A DNA stretch of 64,000 bases from Sphingomonas sp. Root710 (GTDB lineage: Bacteria > Pseudomonadota > Alphaproteobacteria > Sphingomonadales > Sphingomonadaceae), in contig NZ_LMIB01000015.1 of NCBI RefSeq assembly GCF_001429065.1, forward strand, positions 148,905-212,904. The letters run 5' to 3'. Of the stretch, positions 45,757 through 55,866 are shown piece by piece (positions within the stretch are counted from its first letter, which is position 1; each line of letters opens with the position of its first letter). The notes beneath the pieces were generated by a model. The model worked only from the letters and a program-made list of their open reading frames with translations, was not told the DNA's origin and ran no database searches. The position numbers and the translations under genes are program-made.

Positions 45757-46802
45757 ACGACATGAGCAGCATCACCGCCGAGGCGATGGCCGAGACTCCA
45801 GCGGCCGAGCAGCGCAAGCTCGGCCGGCTGGCGCTGATGTTCTCGGTTCCCGCCATGTTGCTGGCGGTCGGTCTCTATTTCTGGCTGACCGGCGGGCGGA
45901 CTGTCTCCACCGACAACGCCCAGGTGAATGCCCATGTCGTCGAGATCAGCTCGGAGGTCGCGGGCCGGGTCGTCGATGTCTACGCCGTGGAAAACCAGAC
46001 GGTGAAGAAGGGCGATCTTCTGTTCCGGGTCGATCCCGCCCCCTACCGGATTGCGTTGATGGAGGCGGAGGCCGCCGTCGGCAACGCCCAGCTGACAGTC
46101 GCGCAGCTTCAGAGCACCTATCACGCGAAGCAGGCCGATACGCAGAAGAGCGTTTCGGACGTCGGCCTGGCGCGCGACACCTTCCGCCGTCAGCAGGAGT
46201 TGCTGGCACGCGGCTTCACCACCCGCGCCAGCTATGACGCAGCGAAGGCGGGCCTCGCCGCCGCGGTGGCGCAGGAAGCCTCCGCCGCCTCCGAAGCCGA
46301 ATCGGCGCGCGCGGTGCTGGGCACGTCAAAAGCAGGCGGGCATCCGCAGGTCGAGGCGGCGATGGCGGCGCGCGACAAGGCACGGCTCGATCTGGCACGC
46401 ACCGAGATCCGCGCGCCGATCGACGGGATGATCAGCCAGGCCGAGAAGCTCCAGCCCGGCACGATGGCGATCCAGATGCTGCCGCTGGCCAATATCGTCA
46501 GCGACCATGGCTATTGGATCGACGCCAATTTCAAGGAGACGCAACTCGACAAGATCCGCATCGGCCAGCGCGCCGAGATCAAGGTCGATGCGCTTCCGGG
46601 ACGCACGCTGAAGGGCCATGTGATCGGAATCAACGCGGGTACCGGCGGCCAATTCTCGCTGCTGCCGCCGCAGAATGCGACCGGCAACTGGGTGAAAGTC
46701 ACCCAGCGCGTGCCTGTTCGTATCCAGATCGACGACAAGCTCGACCGGCCGCTCGTGGCCGGTTGGAGCGCCCATGTCACGGTGCATGTGGCCGCCGATT
46801 GA
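45753..46802 (+). CDS. emrA: EmrA/HlyD-family membrane fusion protein, no EmrB partner
   Basis: A 349-residue periplasmic adaptor with one N-terminal membrane segment (LALMFSVPAMLLAVGLYFWL). The lipoyl domain halves are TDNAQVNAHVVEISSEVAGR and EIRAPIDGMISQ, with an alpha-helical hairpin (residues about 110-215) between. It forms drug-efflux pumps with an EmrB transporter and TolC. No emrB follows; instead an intrinsic terminator lies 23 bases after the stop. It may use a transporter encoded elsewhere. Confidence 0.92.
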   Translation: MNDMSSITAEAMAETPAAEQRKLGRLALMFSVPAMLLAVGLYFWLTGGRTVSTDNAQVNAHVVEISSEVAGRVVDVYAVENQTVKKGDLLFRVDPAPYRIALMEAEAAVGNAQLTVAQLQSTYHAKQADTQKSVSDVGLARDTFRRQQELLARGFTTRASYDAAKAGLAAAVAQEASAASEAESARAVLGTSKAGGHPQVEAAMAARDKARLDLARTEIRAPIDGMISQAEKLQPGTMAIQMLPLANIVSDHGYWIDANFKETQLDKIRIGQRAEIKVDALPGRTLKGHVIGINAGTGGQFSLLPPQNATGNWVKVTQRVPVRIQIDDKLDRPLVAGWSAHVTVHVAAD

Positions 46803-46825
46803 GTTCCTCCCCCCGAGGCAAACTG

Positions 46826-46863
46826 GAAGCATGCAGAATAAGTTCTGCATGCTTCATTTTTTT
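46826..46863 (+). terminator. Rho-independent terminator of marR-emrA
   Basis: Perfect 13-bp stem GAAGCATGCAGAA/TTCTGCATGCTTC, loop TAAG, followed by ATTTTTTT. One of the clearest terminators in the window. Confidence 0.95.
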
Positions 46864-46941
46864 CGGGCGGCAGAGTGGCGCAAAGCGCCTCAACCTCACC
46901 CGTTGCCCTGACTGGGTTTGAACCCTAAGAGCGGAACGTCC

Positions 46942-47424
46942 ATGTCCGATCCGCGCATCATCGCCATCGATCTCGACGAAAAGACGATCATCTGGCGCAA
47001 TGCCGATGTCGAGCAGGAGCGGCGCGTCGCGATCTTCGACCTGCTCGAAGCCAATTATTTCAAGCCGCTGCGCGCTTATCCGGAAGATTATGCCGGCCCC
47101 TATCGCGTCAAACTGCGCGTCGAGGAAGGGCGGCTGGCGATCGACATCAACGCCGAAAGCGGCGAGTTGCTCGAAACGCTGATCCTCGGGCTCGGCAGCT
47201 TCCGCCGTCCGATCAAGGATTATTTCGCGATCTGCGACAGCTATTTCGCGGCGATCCGCACCTCGACCGCGCAGCAGATCGAGACCGTCGACATGGCCCG
47301 GCGCGGCATCCACAACGACGCCGCGCAGTTGCTCAAGGAGCGGCTGGAAAACAAGATCGACGTGGATTTCGATACCGCACGCCGCCTGTTCACCCTGATC
47401 TGCGTGCTGCACATCCGTGGCTGA
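46942..47424 (+). CDS. UPF0262 family protein
   Basis: A 160-residue alphaproteobacterial protein: IIAIDLDEKTIIWRNADVEQ, then ERRVAIFDLLEANYFKP, and IKDYFAICDSYFAAIRTSTA, MARRGIHNDAAQLLKERL, DFDTARRLFTLICVLH. Function not known. ATG 46942 is preferred to 46918. The stop overlaps the GTG start of cdd by 8 bases, so they are coupled. Confidence 0.94.
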   Translation: MSDPRIIAIDLDEKTIIWRNADVEQERRVAIFDLLEANYFKPLRAYPEDYAGPYRVKLRVEEGRLAIDINAESGELLETLILGLGSFRRPIKDYFAICDSYFAAIRTSTAQQIETVDMARRGIHNDAAQLLKERLENKIDVDFDTARRLFTLICVLHIRG

Positions 47425-47887
47425 GCCGGTCGACATGCGCGAAGTGGCGGGCCGCGTCCTGATCGACGCCGCACGCGATGCCGCCGTCCACGCCCATGCC
47501 CCCTATTCGCATTTCGGGGTCGGCGCGGCGGTGCTGCTGGAAGACGGGCAGATCGTCACCGGCGCCAATTTCGAGAATGCCAGCTACGGCCTATCGCTGT
47601 GCGCCGAGACGGTGGCGCTGGCGACCGCCAACAGCCAGGGCCATTTCCGCGATATCGTCGCGATCGGCGTGATCGGCGGCAAGCTGGGCAAGGATGGTTC
47701 GCTGGCAGGATCGGCGCTGGTCACGCCCTGCGGCCGTTGCCGCCAGATCATCAACGAGGCGGTCCAGCTGGGGGGCCGCGATATCGACATCTATTGCGGC
47801 TCGGCCGATGGAGAGGACTTCGCCCATTTCCAGGCGTCCGAATTGCTGCCACATGCATTCGGGCCCGCCGATCTGGGCATCAGATAA
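47417..47887 (+). CDS. cdd: Cytidine deaminase
   Basis: A 156-residue zinc deaminase in pyrimidine salvage. Motifs: APYSHFGVGAAVL, NFENASYGLSLCAETVAL (zinc Cys and catalytic Glu) and TPCGRCRQ (two zinc Cys). GTG start inside the UPF0262 gene. Followed after a family A palindrome by dcd, another deaminase feeding the same pathway. Confidence 0.95.
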   Translation: MAEPVDMREVAGRVLIDAARDAAVHAHAPYSHFGVGAAVLLEDGQIVTGANFENASYGLSLCAETVALATANSQGHFRDIVAIGVIGGKLGKDGSLAGSALVTPCGRCRQIINEAVQLGGRDIDIYCGSADGEDFAHFQASELLPHAFGPADLGIR

Positions 47888-47922
47888 TCGGGATCACTCC
47901 GGGATCATCCTAACCTCTTTAC

Positions 47923-48031
47923 CCGCTCATCCTGAGGAGCCATTGAGCGAAGTCGAAATGGCGTCTCGAAGGATTCTCGCGTCCTTCGAGACAAGGCTTC
48001 GACAAGCTCAGCCTCTCCTCAGGATGAGCGG
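47923..48031. repeat. Family A intergenic palindrome, copy 5
   Basis: CCGCTCATCCTGAGGAGCCATTGAGC at the left, CTCCTCAGGATGAGCGG at the right. It splits cdd from dcd and ends 28 bases before the dcd start. Confidence 0.87.
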
Positions 48032-48058
48032 TTGAGGTCAGAGGGGAATAAGCGCGCA

Positions 48059-48613
48059 ATGTCGATCATGTCGGACAAGTGGATTCGCGAGCAGGCGCAG
48101 AAGCATGGGATGATCGAGCCCTTCGTCGAGGCGCAGCGCCGCGACGGCTGCATCAGCTATGGCCTCTCCTCCTATGGCTATGATGCGCGGGTCTCGCCCG
48201 AGTTCAAGATTTTCACCAACGTCGATTCGGCGACGGTCGATCCCAAGAATTTCGCGCCGAACAGCTTCGTCGATCGCGAGACCGACGTCTGCGTGATCCC
48301 GCCGAACAGCTTCGCGCTGGCCCGCACGGTCGAATATTTCCGCGTGCCCCGCGACGTGCTGGTCATATGCCTCGGCAAGTCGACCTATGCGCGTTGCGGC
48401 ATCATCGTGAACGTGACCCCGCTCGAGCCCGGCTGGGAGGGCCATGTCACGCTCGAATTCTCCAACACCACGCCGCTGCCCGCGAAAATCTACGCCAATG
48501 AGGGCGCGTGCCAGTTCCTGTTCCTGCAGGGCAACGAGCCCTGCGAGACCAGCTATGCCGACCGCGCCGGCAAATATATGGGCCAACAGGGCGTAACGCT
48601 GCCCAAGCTTTGA
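48059..48613 (+). CDS. dcd: dCTP deaminase
   Basis: A 184-residue trimeric enzyme making dUTP. Blocks: [54 protein letters not shown] and [23 protein letters not shown] 48059 with upstream GAGGGGAA gives the common MSIMSDKWI start. Full length. Confidence 0.96.
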   Translation: MSIMSDKWIREQAQKHGMIEPFVEAQRRDGCISYGLSSYGYDARVSPEFKIFTNVDSATVDPKNFAPNSFVDRETDVCVIPPNSFALARTVEYFRVPRDVLVICLGKSTYARCGIIVNVTPLEPGWEGHVTLEFSNTTPLPAKIYANEGACQFLFLQGNEPCETSYADRAGKYMGQQGVTLPKL

Positions 48614-48625
48614 ACGCCGGGGCGG

Positions 48626-49585
48626 CTACCAGGGTTTGAGCAGGTCAGCCCGCGCGTCTTCATATTGGCGCGCCAGTTGCGCGACCCGTTCGGCGGCGGG
48701 AACGATATCCTTGACCGCGCCGACGCCCTGACCCGCGCCCCAGATGTCGCGCCAGGCCTTGGCGTCGCTGCCGCCCATGTTCATCGCCGAAGGGTCGGAT
48801 ACCGGCAGATTGTCAGGATCGAGCCCTGACGCCGAGATCGACGCGCGCAGATAGTTGCCGTGGACCCCGGTAAAGAGGTTGGAATAGACGATGTCCGCGG
48901 CGCCGCTGTCCACCACCGCCTGTTTATAGGCCTCAGCCGCATTGGCCTCGTCGGTCGCGATGAAGGCCGAACCGGCATAGCCGAAGTCCGCGCCCAGCGC
49001 CTGCGCCGCCAGGATCGACCGGCCATGGGCGATCGCACCCGACAGCGCGATCGGTCCGTCGAACCAGGCGCGGGTTTCCTGCACCAGCGCAAAGGGCGAT
49101 TCCACCCCGGCATGGCCGCCCGCCCCCGCCGCAACCAGGATCAGCCCGTCGGCGCCCTTTTCGATCGCCTTGCGGGCGAAGCGCTGGTTGATCACATCGT
49201 GGAAGACCAATCCGCCATAGCCGTGAATCGCATCGTTCACGTCGGGCCGCGCACCCAGCGAAGTGATGATCAGCGGCACCTTGTGGCGCACGCAGCTCTC
49301 CACGTCCGCCGCCAGCCGGTCGTTCGACTTGTGGACGATCTGGTTGACCGCGAAGGGCGCGGCCGGGCGATCGGGATGCTTCGCGTCATGCTCGGCCAGT
49401 TCGGTGGTGATCCGGTCGAGCCATTCGTCGAGCAGGCTTTGCGGCCGCGCGTTCAGCGCCGGGAAGGCGCCGATCACGCCCGCCTTGCACTGGGCGATCA
49501 CCAGATCCGGGTTGGAAATGATGAACATCGGTGAGGCGATGAGCGGGAGACGGAGGCCTCGCCGCAACTGTGCCGGAATTGCCAT
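48626..49585 (-). CDS. Nitronate monooxygenase/2-nitropropane dioxygenase-type flavoprotein
   Basis: A 319-residue FMN TIM barrel: LRLPLIASPMFIISNPDLVI, then APFAVNQIVH, VPLIITSLGARPDV, ILVAAGAGGHAG (FMN phosphate site) and ALSGAIAHGRSILAAQALGA. Oxidises alkyl nitronates or acts as an NAD(P)H:quinone-type enzyme; the substrate cannot be told. Same strand as rnr upstream, 15 bases away. Confidence 0.92.
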   Translation of the reverse strand: MAIPAQLRRGLRLPLIASPMFIISNPDLVIAQCKAGVIGAFPALNARPQSLLDEWLDRITTELAEHDAKHPDRPAAPFAVNQIVHKSNDRLAADVESCVRHKVPLIITSLGARPDVNDAIHGYGGLVFHDVINQRFARKAIEKGADGLILVAAGAGGHAGVESPFALVQETRAWFDGPIALSGAIAHGRSILAAQALGADFGYAGSAFIATDEANAAEAYKQAVVDSGAADIVYSNLFTGVHGNYLRASISASGLDPDNLPVSDPSAMNMGGSDAKAWRDIWGAGQGVGAVKDIVPAAERVAQLARQYEDARADLLKPW

Positions 49586-49599
49586 GACTTGCTTCCCCT

Positions 49600-51909
49600 T
49601 TACCGCCGCTTGCCCTTATGGCGGATATTCGCCGGGCGGCCACGACGCCCCATCATAGGCCGCCCCTTGCCGCCGCCGCGCGCGCCGCGCGGCCCGCCCC
49701 GCATCGGCAGATGGCTGGCACCTTCCTCGAGCTCGAACCGCAGCGAGCCGCTGATAGGATTGGCCTCGACCAGCCGCAACCGCAACTTCATGCCCGAGGT
49801 GTAGCGCTCGCCGCTTTCCTCCCCCTCCAGCGCGCGCGCCGCCTCGTCATAGCGGAATCGCTCGGCGCCCAGGGTGGAAACCGGCACGAGCCCATCGCCG
49901 CCGAGACCTTCTACGGTCGCGAAGAAGCCGAAGGACTGGACACCGGTGATCCGCGTATCGAGGACATCGCCGATCTTGGTCGACAGGAAGGCCGCGACAT
50001 AACGGTCGACCGTCTCGCGTTCGGCCTCCATCGCCCGGCGCTCGGCCTGGCTGATCAATTCGCCGATCGCGGTCATCCGCTCGGCCTCGTCCTGGGTCAG
50101 CGCGGTGCGGGCGGGGATGTCGGCGGACTTGCCCGGGCCGTTGAGCTTCGGCTTGCCGCCTTCCAGCCCATAGGCGCCCACCAGCGAGCGATGGACGAGC
50201 AGATCGGCATAGCGACGGATCGGGCTGGTGAAATGCGCATAGCTGCCCAGCGCCAGACCGAAATGGCCGGTGTTCGCCGGGGCATAATAAGCCTGGGTCT
50301 GGCTGCGAAGCACCTGTTCCATGATCTGTGGCTTCGCTGTCTCGTCGGTGACCTTGCTGATGATGTGGTTGAAGGTCGCCGGGCGGACGACCTGCCCCAG
50401 CGCGAATTCCATATCGAAGGTCGCCAGATAATCCTTGAGCGCGACCAGTTTCTCGCGGCTGGGCGGCTCATGATCGCGGTACATGACTGGGGCTTTCTTC
50501 GCCTCCAGCGCCTTGGCGGCGGCCACGTTGGCGGCGATCATATAATCCTCCACCAGCCGGTGGGCATCGAGCCGCTCGCGCGGCGCGACCGACAGGATGC
50601 GTCCCTTCTCGTCGAGCACCACGCGCCGTTCGGGCAGGTCGAGGTCGAGCGGCTCGCGCGCCTCGCGGGCCCTGAACAGCGCCTTCCAACAGGACCAGAG
50701 CGGTTTCAGCGCGCTATCGGTCAGCGGATGGTCGATCGTGCCGTCGATCGCCGCCTGCGCGTCCTCATAGGCGATATTGGCTGCGATACGGACCACCGCG
50801 CGGGTAAAACGCCATTTCGCCAACGTGCCGTCGGCCTTGACGGTCAGGTGGCAGACCATCGCCGCGCGATCGACGCCCTCTTTCAGCGAGCAGATATCGG
50901 CCGACAGCGCTTCGGGCAGCATCGGCACGACCCGGTCGGGGAAGTAGACGCTGTTGCCACGCTTCTTCGCTTCGCGGTCGAGCGCCGATCCTGGGCGGAC
51001 ATAGAAGGACACATCGGCGATCGCGACGATCGCCTGGAACCCGCCCGGATTGACGGGATCGTCATCGGGCGCGGCCCAGATCGCGTCGTCGTGATCGCGC
51101 GCGTCGGCGGGATCGATCGCCACGATCGGCAGGTCGCGCAGGTCCTCGCGCCCCTCGCCCAGATCGAGCCGGGGTACCAGCTCGGCCTCCTCGATCACCG
51201 CTTCGGGGAAGATGTCGGGAATGCCGAATTTGTGGATCGCGACCAGGCTGAAGGCGCGCGGCGCGAAGGGGTCGCCGAGCCGTTCGGTCACCCGCGCGGT
51301 GATACGCGGCGGACGGCCCGCCTTTTCGGCAAGCACCAGATCGCCCGCATCGGCGTCGCCGGCATCGGACACCAGCGTATCGCGCTTCTCGCGCTTGTCG
51401 ACCGGGCGCAGCCACAGCTTGTCGCCCTCGCGATGGAGAACGCCGAGCATCAGCTCCTCGCCACGCGCGAGCTTCTTCATCGGATGAGCGATCCAGCCCT
51501 TGCCCGCCTCCTCGGTGCGGGCGAGGATCCGGTCGCCGACGCCCAGCGCCGGGCCCTTGCGGCCGCGCACTTCCTTGACGCGCAGTTGGGGCGGCGGGCC
51601 ATTCTCGCCATGCCAGGTCTCGGGCACGGCCAGCGCCACGCCCTCATCGGTGATATCGGTCACGCGCAGCACCGTGACCTTGGGTATGCCGCCCATCTTG
51701 TGAAAGGCGCGGCCCCGCGCGCTGTCGATCAGGCCTTCGTCGGCCATGTCCTTGAGCAGCGCCTTGAGCGCTATCTTCTCATTGCCCTGCAAGCCGAAGG
51801 CGCGCGCGATTTCGCGCTTGCCCGCGGGCACGTCGGACTTGGCGATGAAATCGAGGATCTGCTCGCGGCTGGGCAGACCCGGTGAGGATGGACGGCGCAT
51901 TTTCGACAC
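49600..51909 (-). CDS. rnr: Ribonuclease R
   Basis: A 769-residue 3'-5' exoribonuclease. N-terminal winged helix (SREQILDFIAKSDVPAGKRE), cold-shock domains, RNB catalytic domain with IDPADARDHDDAIWA (metal-binding Asp), and a C-terminal S1 domain. The tail is Arg/Gly-rich (RGGPRGARGGGKGR) and basic, useful for structured RNA. Divergent from tonB. Confidence 0.96.
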   Translation of the reverse strand: MSKMRRPSSPGLPSREQILDFIAKSDVPAGKREIARAFGLQGNEKIALKALLKDMADEGLIDSARGRAFHKMGGIPKVTVLRVTDITDEGVALAVPETWHGENGPPPQLRVKEVRGRKGPALGVGDRILARTEEAGKGWIAHPMKKLARGEELMLGVLHREGDKLWLRPVDKREKRDTLVSDAGDADAGDLVLAEKAGRPPRITARVTERLGDPFAPRAFSLVAIHKFGIPDIFPEAVIEEAELVPRLDLGEGREDLRDLPIVAIDPADARDHDDAIWAAPDDDPVNPGGFQAIVAIADVSFYVRPGSALDREAKKRGNSVYFPDRVVPMLPEALSADICSLKEGVDRAAMVCHLTVKADGTLAKWRFTRAVVRIAANIAYEDAQAAIDGTIDHPLTDSALKPLWSCWKALFRAREAREPLDLDLPERRVVLDEKGRILSVAPRERLDAHRLVEDYMIAANVAAAKALEAKKAPVMYRDHEPPSREKLVALKDYLATFDMEFALGQVVRPATFNHIISKVTDETAKPQIMEQVLRSQTQAYYAPANTGHFGLALGSYAHFTSPIRRYADLLVHRSLVGAYGLEGGKPKLNGPGKSADIPARTALTQDEAERMTAIGELISQAERRAMEAERETVDRYVAAFLSTKIGDVLDTRITGVQSFGFFATVEGLGGDGLVPVSTLGAERFRYDEAARALEGEESGERYTSGMKLRLRLVEANPISGSLRFELEEGASHLPMRGGPRGARGGGKGRPMMGRRGRPANIRHKGKRR

Positions 51910-51976
51910 ATAGGGATGGGTGGCTCCCGAGTCACCTCCCCGAATTCCGGCCCGCCTTGATCCCGGTCAACGCTAT

Positions 51977-51991
51977 TGCGATTGATTTGCA
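51977..51991. promoter_or_regulatory. Fur-like box upstream of tonB
   Basis: TGCGATTGATTTGCA, an imperfect palindrome close to the alphaproteobacterial iron-box pattern TGCAAAT-N-ATTTGCA. It lies 43 bases before the tonB start, in the rnr/tonB divergent gap. Confidence 0.5.
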
Positions 51992-52033
51992 CTAATAATA
52001 GCGCTAGCGCAGTTCGTACAGGGAGTCGTCGAC

Positions 52034-52774
52034 GTGACCATGCACGGGACTTTGGATCGGAATATCGAGGCGGACGCCGACGCGCTGTTCTTCGCCGATC
52101 CCGCCATGGCGCATGCCGGGGCGCACGTCATCGCTGCGCCGAGCGCCGAGCCGCGGTCTGCCTATGGCGCGAACCAGCGGACCAACTGGGGTTCGATCGG
52201 CGCGATCCTGCTGGCGCATGTCGCGGCACTCTATGCGCTGGTCGTGTTCGACGTGATCCACGTCGCCCCGAAGAAAAAGCCGCTGGTCGTGGACCTGATC
52301 GCCGAGCCCCCGGCCCCGCCCGCCGAAAAGCCGAAGCCGCAGCCGGTGGTGGTCGAGAAGGTTCAGCCGATGGCGGTCGCCCCGCCGCCGATCGTGCAGG
52401 CCGTCGCGCCGCCCCCGCCGCCGATCGCGGTGACGACGGCGCCCCCACCCCCCAAGCCCGCGGCTGCACCTGCGCCGCCCGCCGGCCCCGTGACGGTCGG
52501 CAATCTCGACGAAAGGCTGCTGGAGGGCCGACCTCCGCGCTATCCGATGGAATCGCGCCGCAAGCGTGAGCAGGGCACCGTCGTCGTGCGGCTGCTGATC
52601 GGCGTCGATGGCCGGGTCGCGCAGATATCCATCGCGCAAAGCAGCGGGTTCGAGCGGCTCGATCAGGCGGCGGTCCAGGCGATCCGCGGCTGGCGCTGGC
52701 AGCCGGTTATCCGCGATGGTGCGCCGGTGGAGGTGCGCGGCCTCTATAGCATGCCCTTCACGCTGCAGGGCTGA
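52034..52774 (+). CDS. tonB: Energy transducer TonB
   Basis: A 246-residue inner membrane protein. A cytoplasmic N-terminus of about 50 residues precedes one membrane segment ([20 protein letters not shown]). A Pro-rich periplasmic linker follows ([19 protein letters not shown]). The C-terminal TonB domain has [20 protein letters not shown] and [18 protein letters not shown]. The GTG at 52034 is 8 bases after GGGAG; ATG 52040 is too far. A Fur-like box and a following PiuC-type gene suggest iron control. Confidence 0.92.
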   Translation: MTMHGTLDRNIEADADALFFADPAMAHAGAHVIAAPSAEPRSAYGANQRTNWGSIGAILLAHVAALYALVVFDVIHVAPKKKPLVVDLIAEPPAPPAEKPKPQPVVVEKVQPMAVAPPPIVQAVAPPPPPIAVTTAPPPPKPAAAPAPPAGPVTVGNLDERLLEGRPPRYPMESRRKREQGTVVVRLLIGVDGRVAQISIAQSSGFERLDQAAVQAIRGWRWQPVIRDGAPVEVRGLYSMPFTLQG

Positions 52775-52778
52775 CCCC

Positions 52779-53462
52779 ATGATGCTCGCCATTCCGGGCG
52801 TGCTCCAGGGCAGCACGCTCGATCATGTCCGTGCGCTGCTGCGCGATGCCGAATGGATCGACGGCAATGCGACTTCGGGCCATCAATCGGCGCTCGCCAA
52901 GAAGAACCGTCAGCTGCCGGAGGATTCCCCAGCCGCGCGCGAGGCGGGCAACATCATCCTCGACGCGTTAGGCGCGACGCCCCTGTTCATCGCCGGTGCG
53001 CTGCCGCTCAAGGTTTTTCCGCCCCTGTTCAACAGCTATGGCGAGGGCGACGGCTTCGGCACCCATGTCGACAACGCCATCCGCATCAAGCGCGGCAGCG
53101 ACTTCCGTATCCGCTCCGACCTGTCGGCAACGCTGTTCCTGACCGATCCCGCCGATTATGACGGCGGCGAGCTGGTGGTGCAGGACACGCTGGGCACCCA
53201 CGCGGTCAAACTCGCTGCCGGGGACATGATCCTCTATCCGGCATCGAGCCTCCACCACGTCACCCCCGTGACCCGCGGCGAGCGGGTCTGCTCGTTCTTC
53301 TGGATACAGAGCATGGTCCGCGACGACGGAGCGCGCCAGCAGTTGTTCGAGCTCGACAGCGCGATCCAGACGATCGCCGCCGATCGCGGCCAGGACGATG
53401 CCGCGATCATCCGGCTGACCGGGGTGTATCACAATCTATTGCGGCGCTGGGCCGACGCCTGA
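52779..53462 (+). CDS. PKHD-type Fe(II)/2-oxoglutarate hydroxylase (PiuC/YbiX)
   Basis: A 227-residue dioxygenase of the PiuC/YbiX family, usually iron-regulated and near TonB receptors. HVDNAIRI provides the HxD iron ligands; [20 protein letters not shown] and [20 protein letters not shown] supply the second His and 2-oxoglutarate Arg. ATG 52779 or 52782, 4 bases after the tonB stop, so cotranscribed. Substrate unknown. Confidence 0.93.
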   Translation: MMLAIPGVLQGSTLDHVRALLRDAEWIDGNATSGHQSALAKKNRQLPEDSPAAREAGNIILDALGATPLFIAGALPLKVFPPLFNSYGEGDGFGTHVDNAIRIKRGSDFRIRSDLSATLFLTDPADYDGGELVVQDTLGTHAVKLAAGDMILYPASSLHHVTPVTRGERVCSFFWIQSMVRDDGARQQLFELDSAIQTIAADRGQDDAAIIRLTGVYHNLLRRWADA

Positions 53463-53488
53463 CCACATCCGCCGTCATCCTGAACCAA

Positions 53489-53641
53489 GGGCGTGTCATC
53501 AGTTGACATTTGAATGCGTGAGAAATCGCGAATTTTAGCCGTCATGCTGAACTTGTTTCAGCATCCACTCCTCCTCGGGAGCGCCGGAGCAGGTGGCATG
53601 GTGGACCCTGAAACAAGTTCAGGGTGACGGTAACCTGTTGG
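53489..53641. repeat. Family D intergenic repeat, copy 2
   Basis: Matches 3059-3211 at 150 of 153 bases (differences at the GGCG/CGCG, GTGATG/GTCATG and CCACGG/CCTCGG positions). Unlike copy 1 it lacks the closing right arm (CCAATTGATGACAC). The gap to def (53642-53719) has no gene. Confidence 0.92.
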
Positions 53642-53719
53642 AAGTCGTACCAATCTTCAACCAGCGACGCATTGACAGGCCCTTGTTTCAGCATGACGAT
53701 CGATCGAAGTGACGAAAGC

Positions 53720-54253
53720 TTAAGCCGCGCGCCTTGCCCGGCGGGCCTTTTCGAGCTTCTTGAGCACCATGTCGCGCTTCAGGCGCGACAGGTGATCGAT
53801 GAACAGCACGCCTTCGAGATGGTCCATCTCGTGTTGGAGGCAGGTGGCGAGGAGGCCTTCGAGCTTCTCCTCATGCTTCACGCCCTTCTCATCCAGCCAG
53901 CGGGCATGGATCACCGCGGGCCGCTCGACCTCGGCATATTGATCAGGGACCGACAGGCAGCCTTCATTATAGACCGACTGGTCCTCCGACGGATCGAACA
54001 GCTCGGGATTGACGAAAACGCGCGGGTTGCGGATCGGCTTGCCCTCCGCATCCTCTTCTTCCTGCAGGTCGATCACCAGCACGCGCTTCGGCACGCCGAT
54101 CTGGATCGCAGCCAGGCCGATGCCCGGCGCGTCATACATCGTCTCGAACATGTCGTCGATCAACAGGCGCAACTCGTCATCGACCCCGTCGACGGGGGTC
54201 GAGATGGTGCGCAGCCGCGGATCGGGCGCCTCGAGAATGGGACGTATGGCCAT
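53720..54253 (-). CDS. def: Peptide deformylase
   Basis: A 177-residue metalloenzyme removing N-formyl from new proteins. The three motifs are present: [18 protein letters not shown] and QHEMDHLEG (metal His-Glu-His). A basic C-terminal helix ([20 protein letters not shown]) may touch the ribosome. Full length. Convergent with piuC, same strand as recR. Confidence 0.96.
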   Translation of the reverse strand: MAIRPILEAPDPRLRTISTPVDGVDDELRLLIDDMFETMYDAPGIGLAAIQIGVPKRVLVIDLQEEEDAEGKPIRNPRVFVNPELFDPSEDQSVYNEGCLSVPDQYAEVERPAVIHARWLDEKGVKHEEKLEGLLATCLQHEMDHLEGVLFIDHLSRLKRDMVLKKLEKARRARRAA

Positions 54254-54305
54254 AGACTTCAGCTAGGTAATCGGGCCCGAATCGTCAAGGTCGGGCGGTT
54301 TTGGC

Positions 54306-54902
54306 TCAGGCGACCGGCCGCCGCGCGCGCAACGCCTGCGCCAGCGTGCCTTCGTCGAGATAGTCGAGCTCACCGCCGACCGGCAGGCCATGCGCGAGCT
54401 GGGTCAACCGCACCGGCAAGCTTTCGAGCCGGTCGGCAATATAATGAGCGGTGGTCTGCCCCTCCAGCGTCGCGTTCATGGCCAGCACCACCTCGTCGAC
54501 TCCGCCCGCCGCGACGCGGCCGATGAGCAGGTCTATCGATAGGTCCTCCGGCCGGACCCCCTCCAATGCGGAGAGCCGTCCGCCAAGCACATGGTAGCGC
54601 CCTGGGAACAGGCGCGAGCGATCGAGCGCCCAGAGATCGGCCACCTCCTCCACCACGCACAGCATCCGTGCGTCCCGGCGGGGGTCGTTGCAGATGCCAC
54701 ACGGATCACTGGTGTCGACATTGCCGCAGACATGACAGCTGGTGAGCTTTTCGTTCACCGCCTCCAGCGCGCGCAGCAGCGGGGCCATCGCGGCCTCGCG
54801 CTTCTTCAGCAGATGCAGCACTGCCCGCCGCGCCGAACGCGGGCCGAGACCCGGCAGTTTCGCCAAGGCCTGGGTGAGGGTTTCGATCTCCGGGGAAGCC
54901 AT
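54306..54902 (-). CDS. recR: Recombination protein RecR
   Basis: A 198-residue protein for RecFOR gap repair. N-terminal helix-hairpin-helix ([20 protein letters not shown]), four-Cys zinc finger (CHVCG...PCGIC), and a TOPRIM domain ([13 protein letters not shown]...[13 protein letters not shown]). Full length. Divergent from fmt across 52 bp. Confidence 0.96.
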   Translation of the reverse strand: MASPEIETLTQALAKLPGLGPRSARRAVLHLLKKREAAMAPLLRALEAVNEKLTSCHVCGNVDTSDPCGICNDPRRDARMLCVVEEVADLWALDRSRLFPGRYHVLGGRLSALEGVRPEDLSIDLLIGRVAAGGVDEVVLAMNATLEGQTTAHYIADRLESLPVRLTQLAHGLPVGGELDYLDEGTLAQALRARRPVA

Positions 54903-54954
54903 CCTTCATCGATATGGGCTTGCATAGTTCCATGGCAAGCGTTTCAGAGAGCAT

Positions 54955-55866
54955 ATGCGCATCGCCTTCATGGGAACCCCCGACTTCGCCGTACCGACGC
55001 TCGACGCGCTGGTCGCGGCTGGGCACGACGTAGCCGCCGTCTATTGCCAGCCGCCCCGCCCCGCCGGGCGCGGCAAGGCGCTGATGCCATCCCCCGTCCA
55101 GAAGCGCGCCGAGACGCTGGGGGTCGAGGTGCGCCATCCGGTCACGCTGCGCGATGCGGAGGCGCAGGCGGCCTTCGCCGCGCTCGGCCTCGATGTCGCG
55201 ATCGTCGCGGCTTATGGCCTGATCCTGCCCCAAGCGATCCTCGACGCGCCGCGTCATGGCTGCCTCAACGTCCATGGCTCGATCCTGCCGCGCTGGCGCG
55301 GGGCGGCACCGGTGCAGCGCGCCATCCTGGCGGGGGACGATATAACCGGTGTCACCATCATGCAGATGGAGCGTGGTCTCGACACCGGGCCGATGCTCGC
55401 GAGGGTCGAAACGAGCATCGATCGCAAGACCGCGGGCGAGCTGACCGACGAGATCGCGCGCAGCGGCGCGGCACTGATGGTGGCGGTGCTCGCCGACCTG
55501 CCCGGCTATCCGCCGACGCCGCAGCCCGAAGCGGGCGTCACCTACGCCGCCAAGATCGACAAGGCCGAGAGCAAGATCAATTTCCATGAGCCCGCGGGAC
55601 AGGTCGAACGCCAAGTGCGCGCCTTCAATCCAGCACCCGGCGCCTGGGTGCAATATCAGGGGGAGCGCATCCGCATCCTCGCCTGTGACGTCATCGACAG
55701 CCAGGGCCTCGCCGCGCCCGGCGAAGTCATCGACGACCGGCTGACGATCGAATGCATGCGCGGCGCGATCCGCCCTACCCGCGTGCAGCGCGCGGGCAGG
55801 GCGGCAATGGACGCGTCAGAGCTTCTGCGCGGCTTCGTGATCCCGCCCGGCGCGCATCTGGAATGA
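54955..55866 (+). CDS. fmt: Methionyl-tRNA formyltransferase
   Basis: A 303-residue enzyme adding formyl to initiator Met-tRNA, functional partner of def just across the recR gene. [36 protein letters not shown] (catalytic Asn-His) and [17 protein letters not shown] are visible. Its stop overlaps truA by 4 bases (ATGA). Confidence 0.96.
   Translation: MRIAFMGTPDFAVPTLDALVAAGHDVAAVYCQPPRPAGRGKALMPSPVQKRAETLGVEVRHPVTLRDAEAQAAFAALGLDVAIVAAYGLILPQAILDAPRHGCLNVHGSILPRWRGAAPVQRAILAGDDITGVTIMQMERGLDTGPMLARVETSIDRKTAGELTDEIARSGAALMVAVLADLPGYPPTPQPEAGVTYAAKIDKAESKINFHEPAGQVERQVRAFNPAPGAWVQYQGERIRILACDVIDSQGLAAPGEVIDDRLTIECMRGAIRPTRVQRAGRAAMDASELLRGFVIPPGAHLE

Noticed and set aside
49618-51885. 755-residue open frame antisense to rnr
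   Set aside because: Shadow of the RNase R gene, low-complexity Arg/Asp/His composition.
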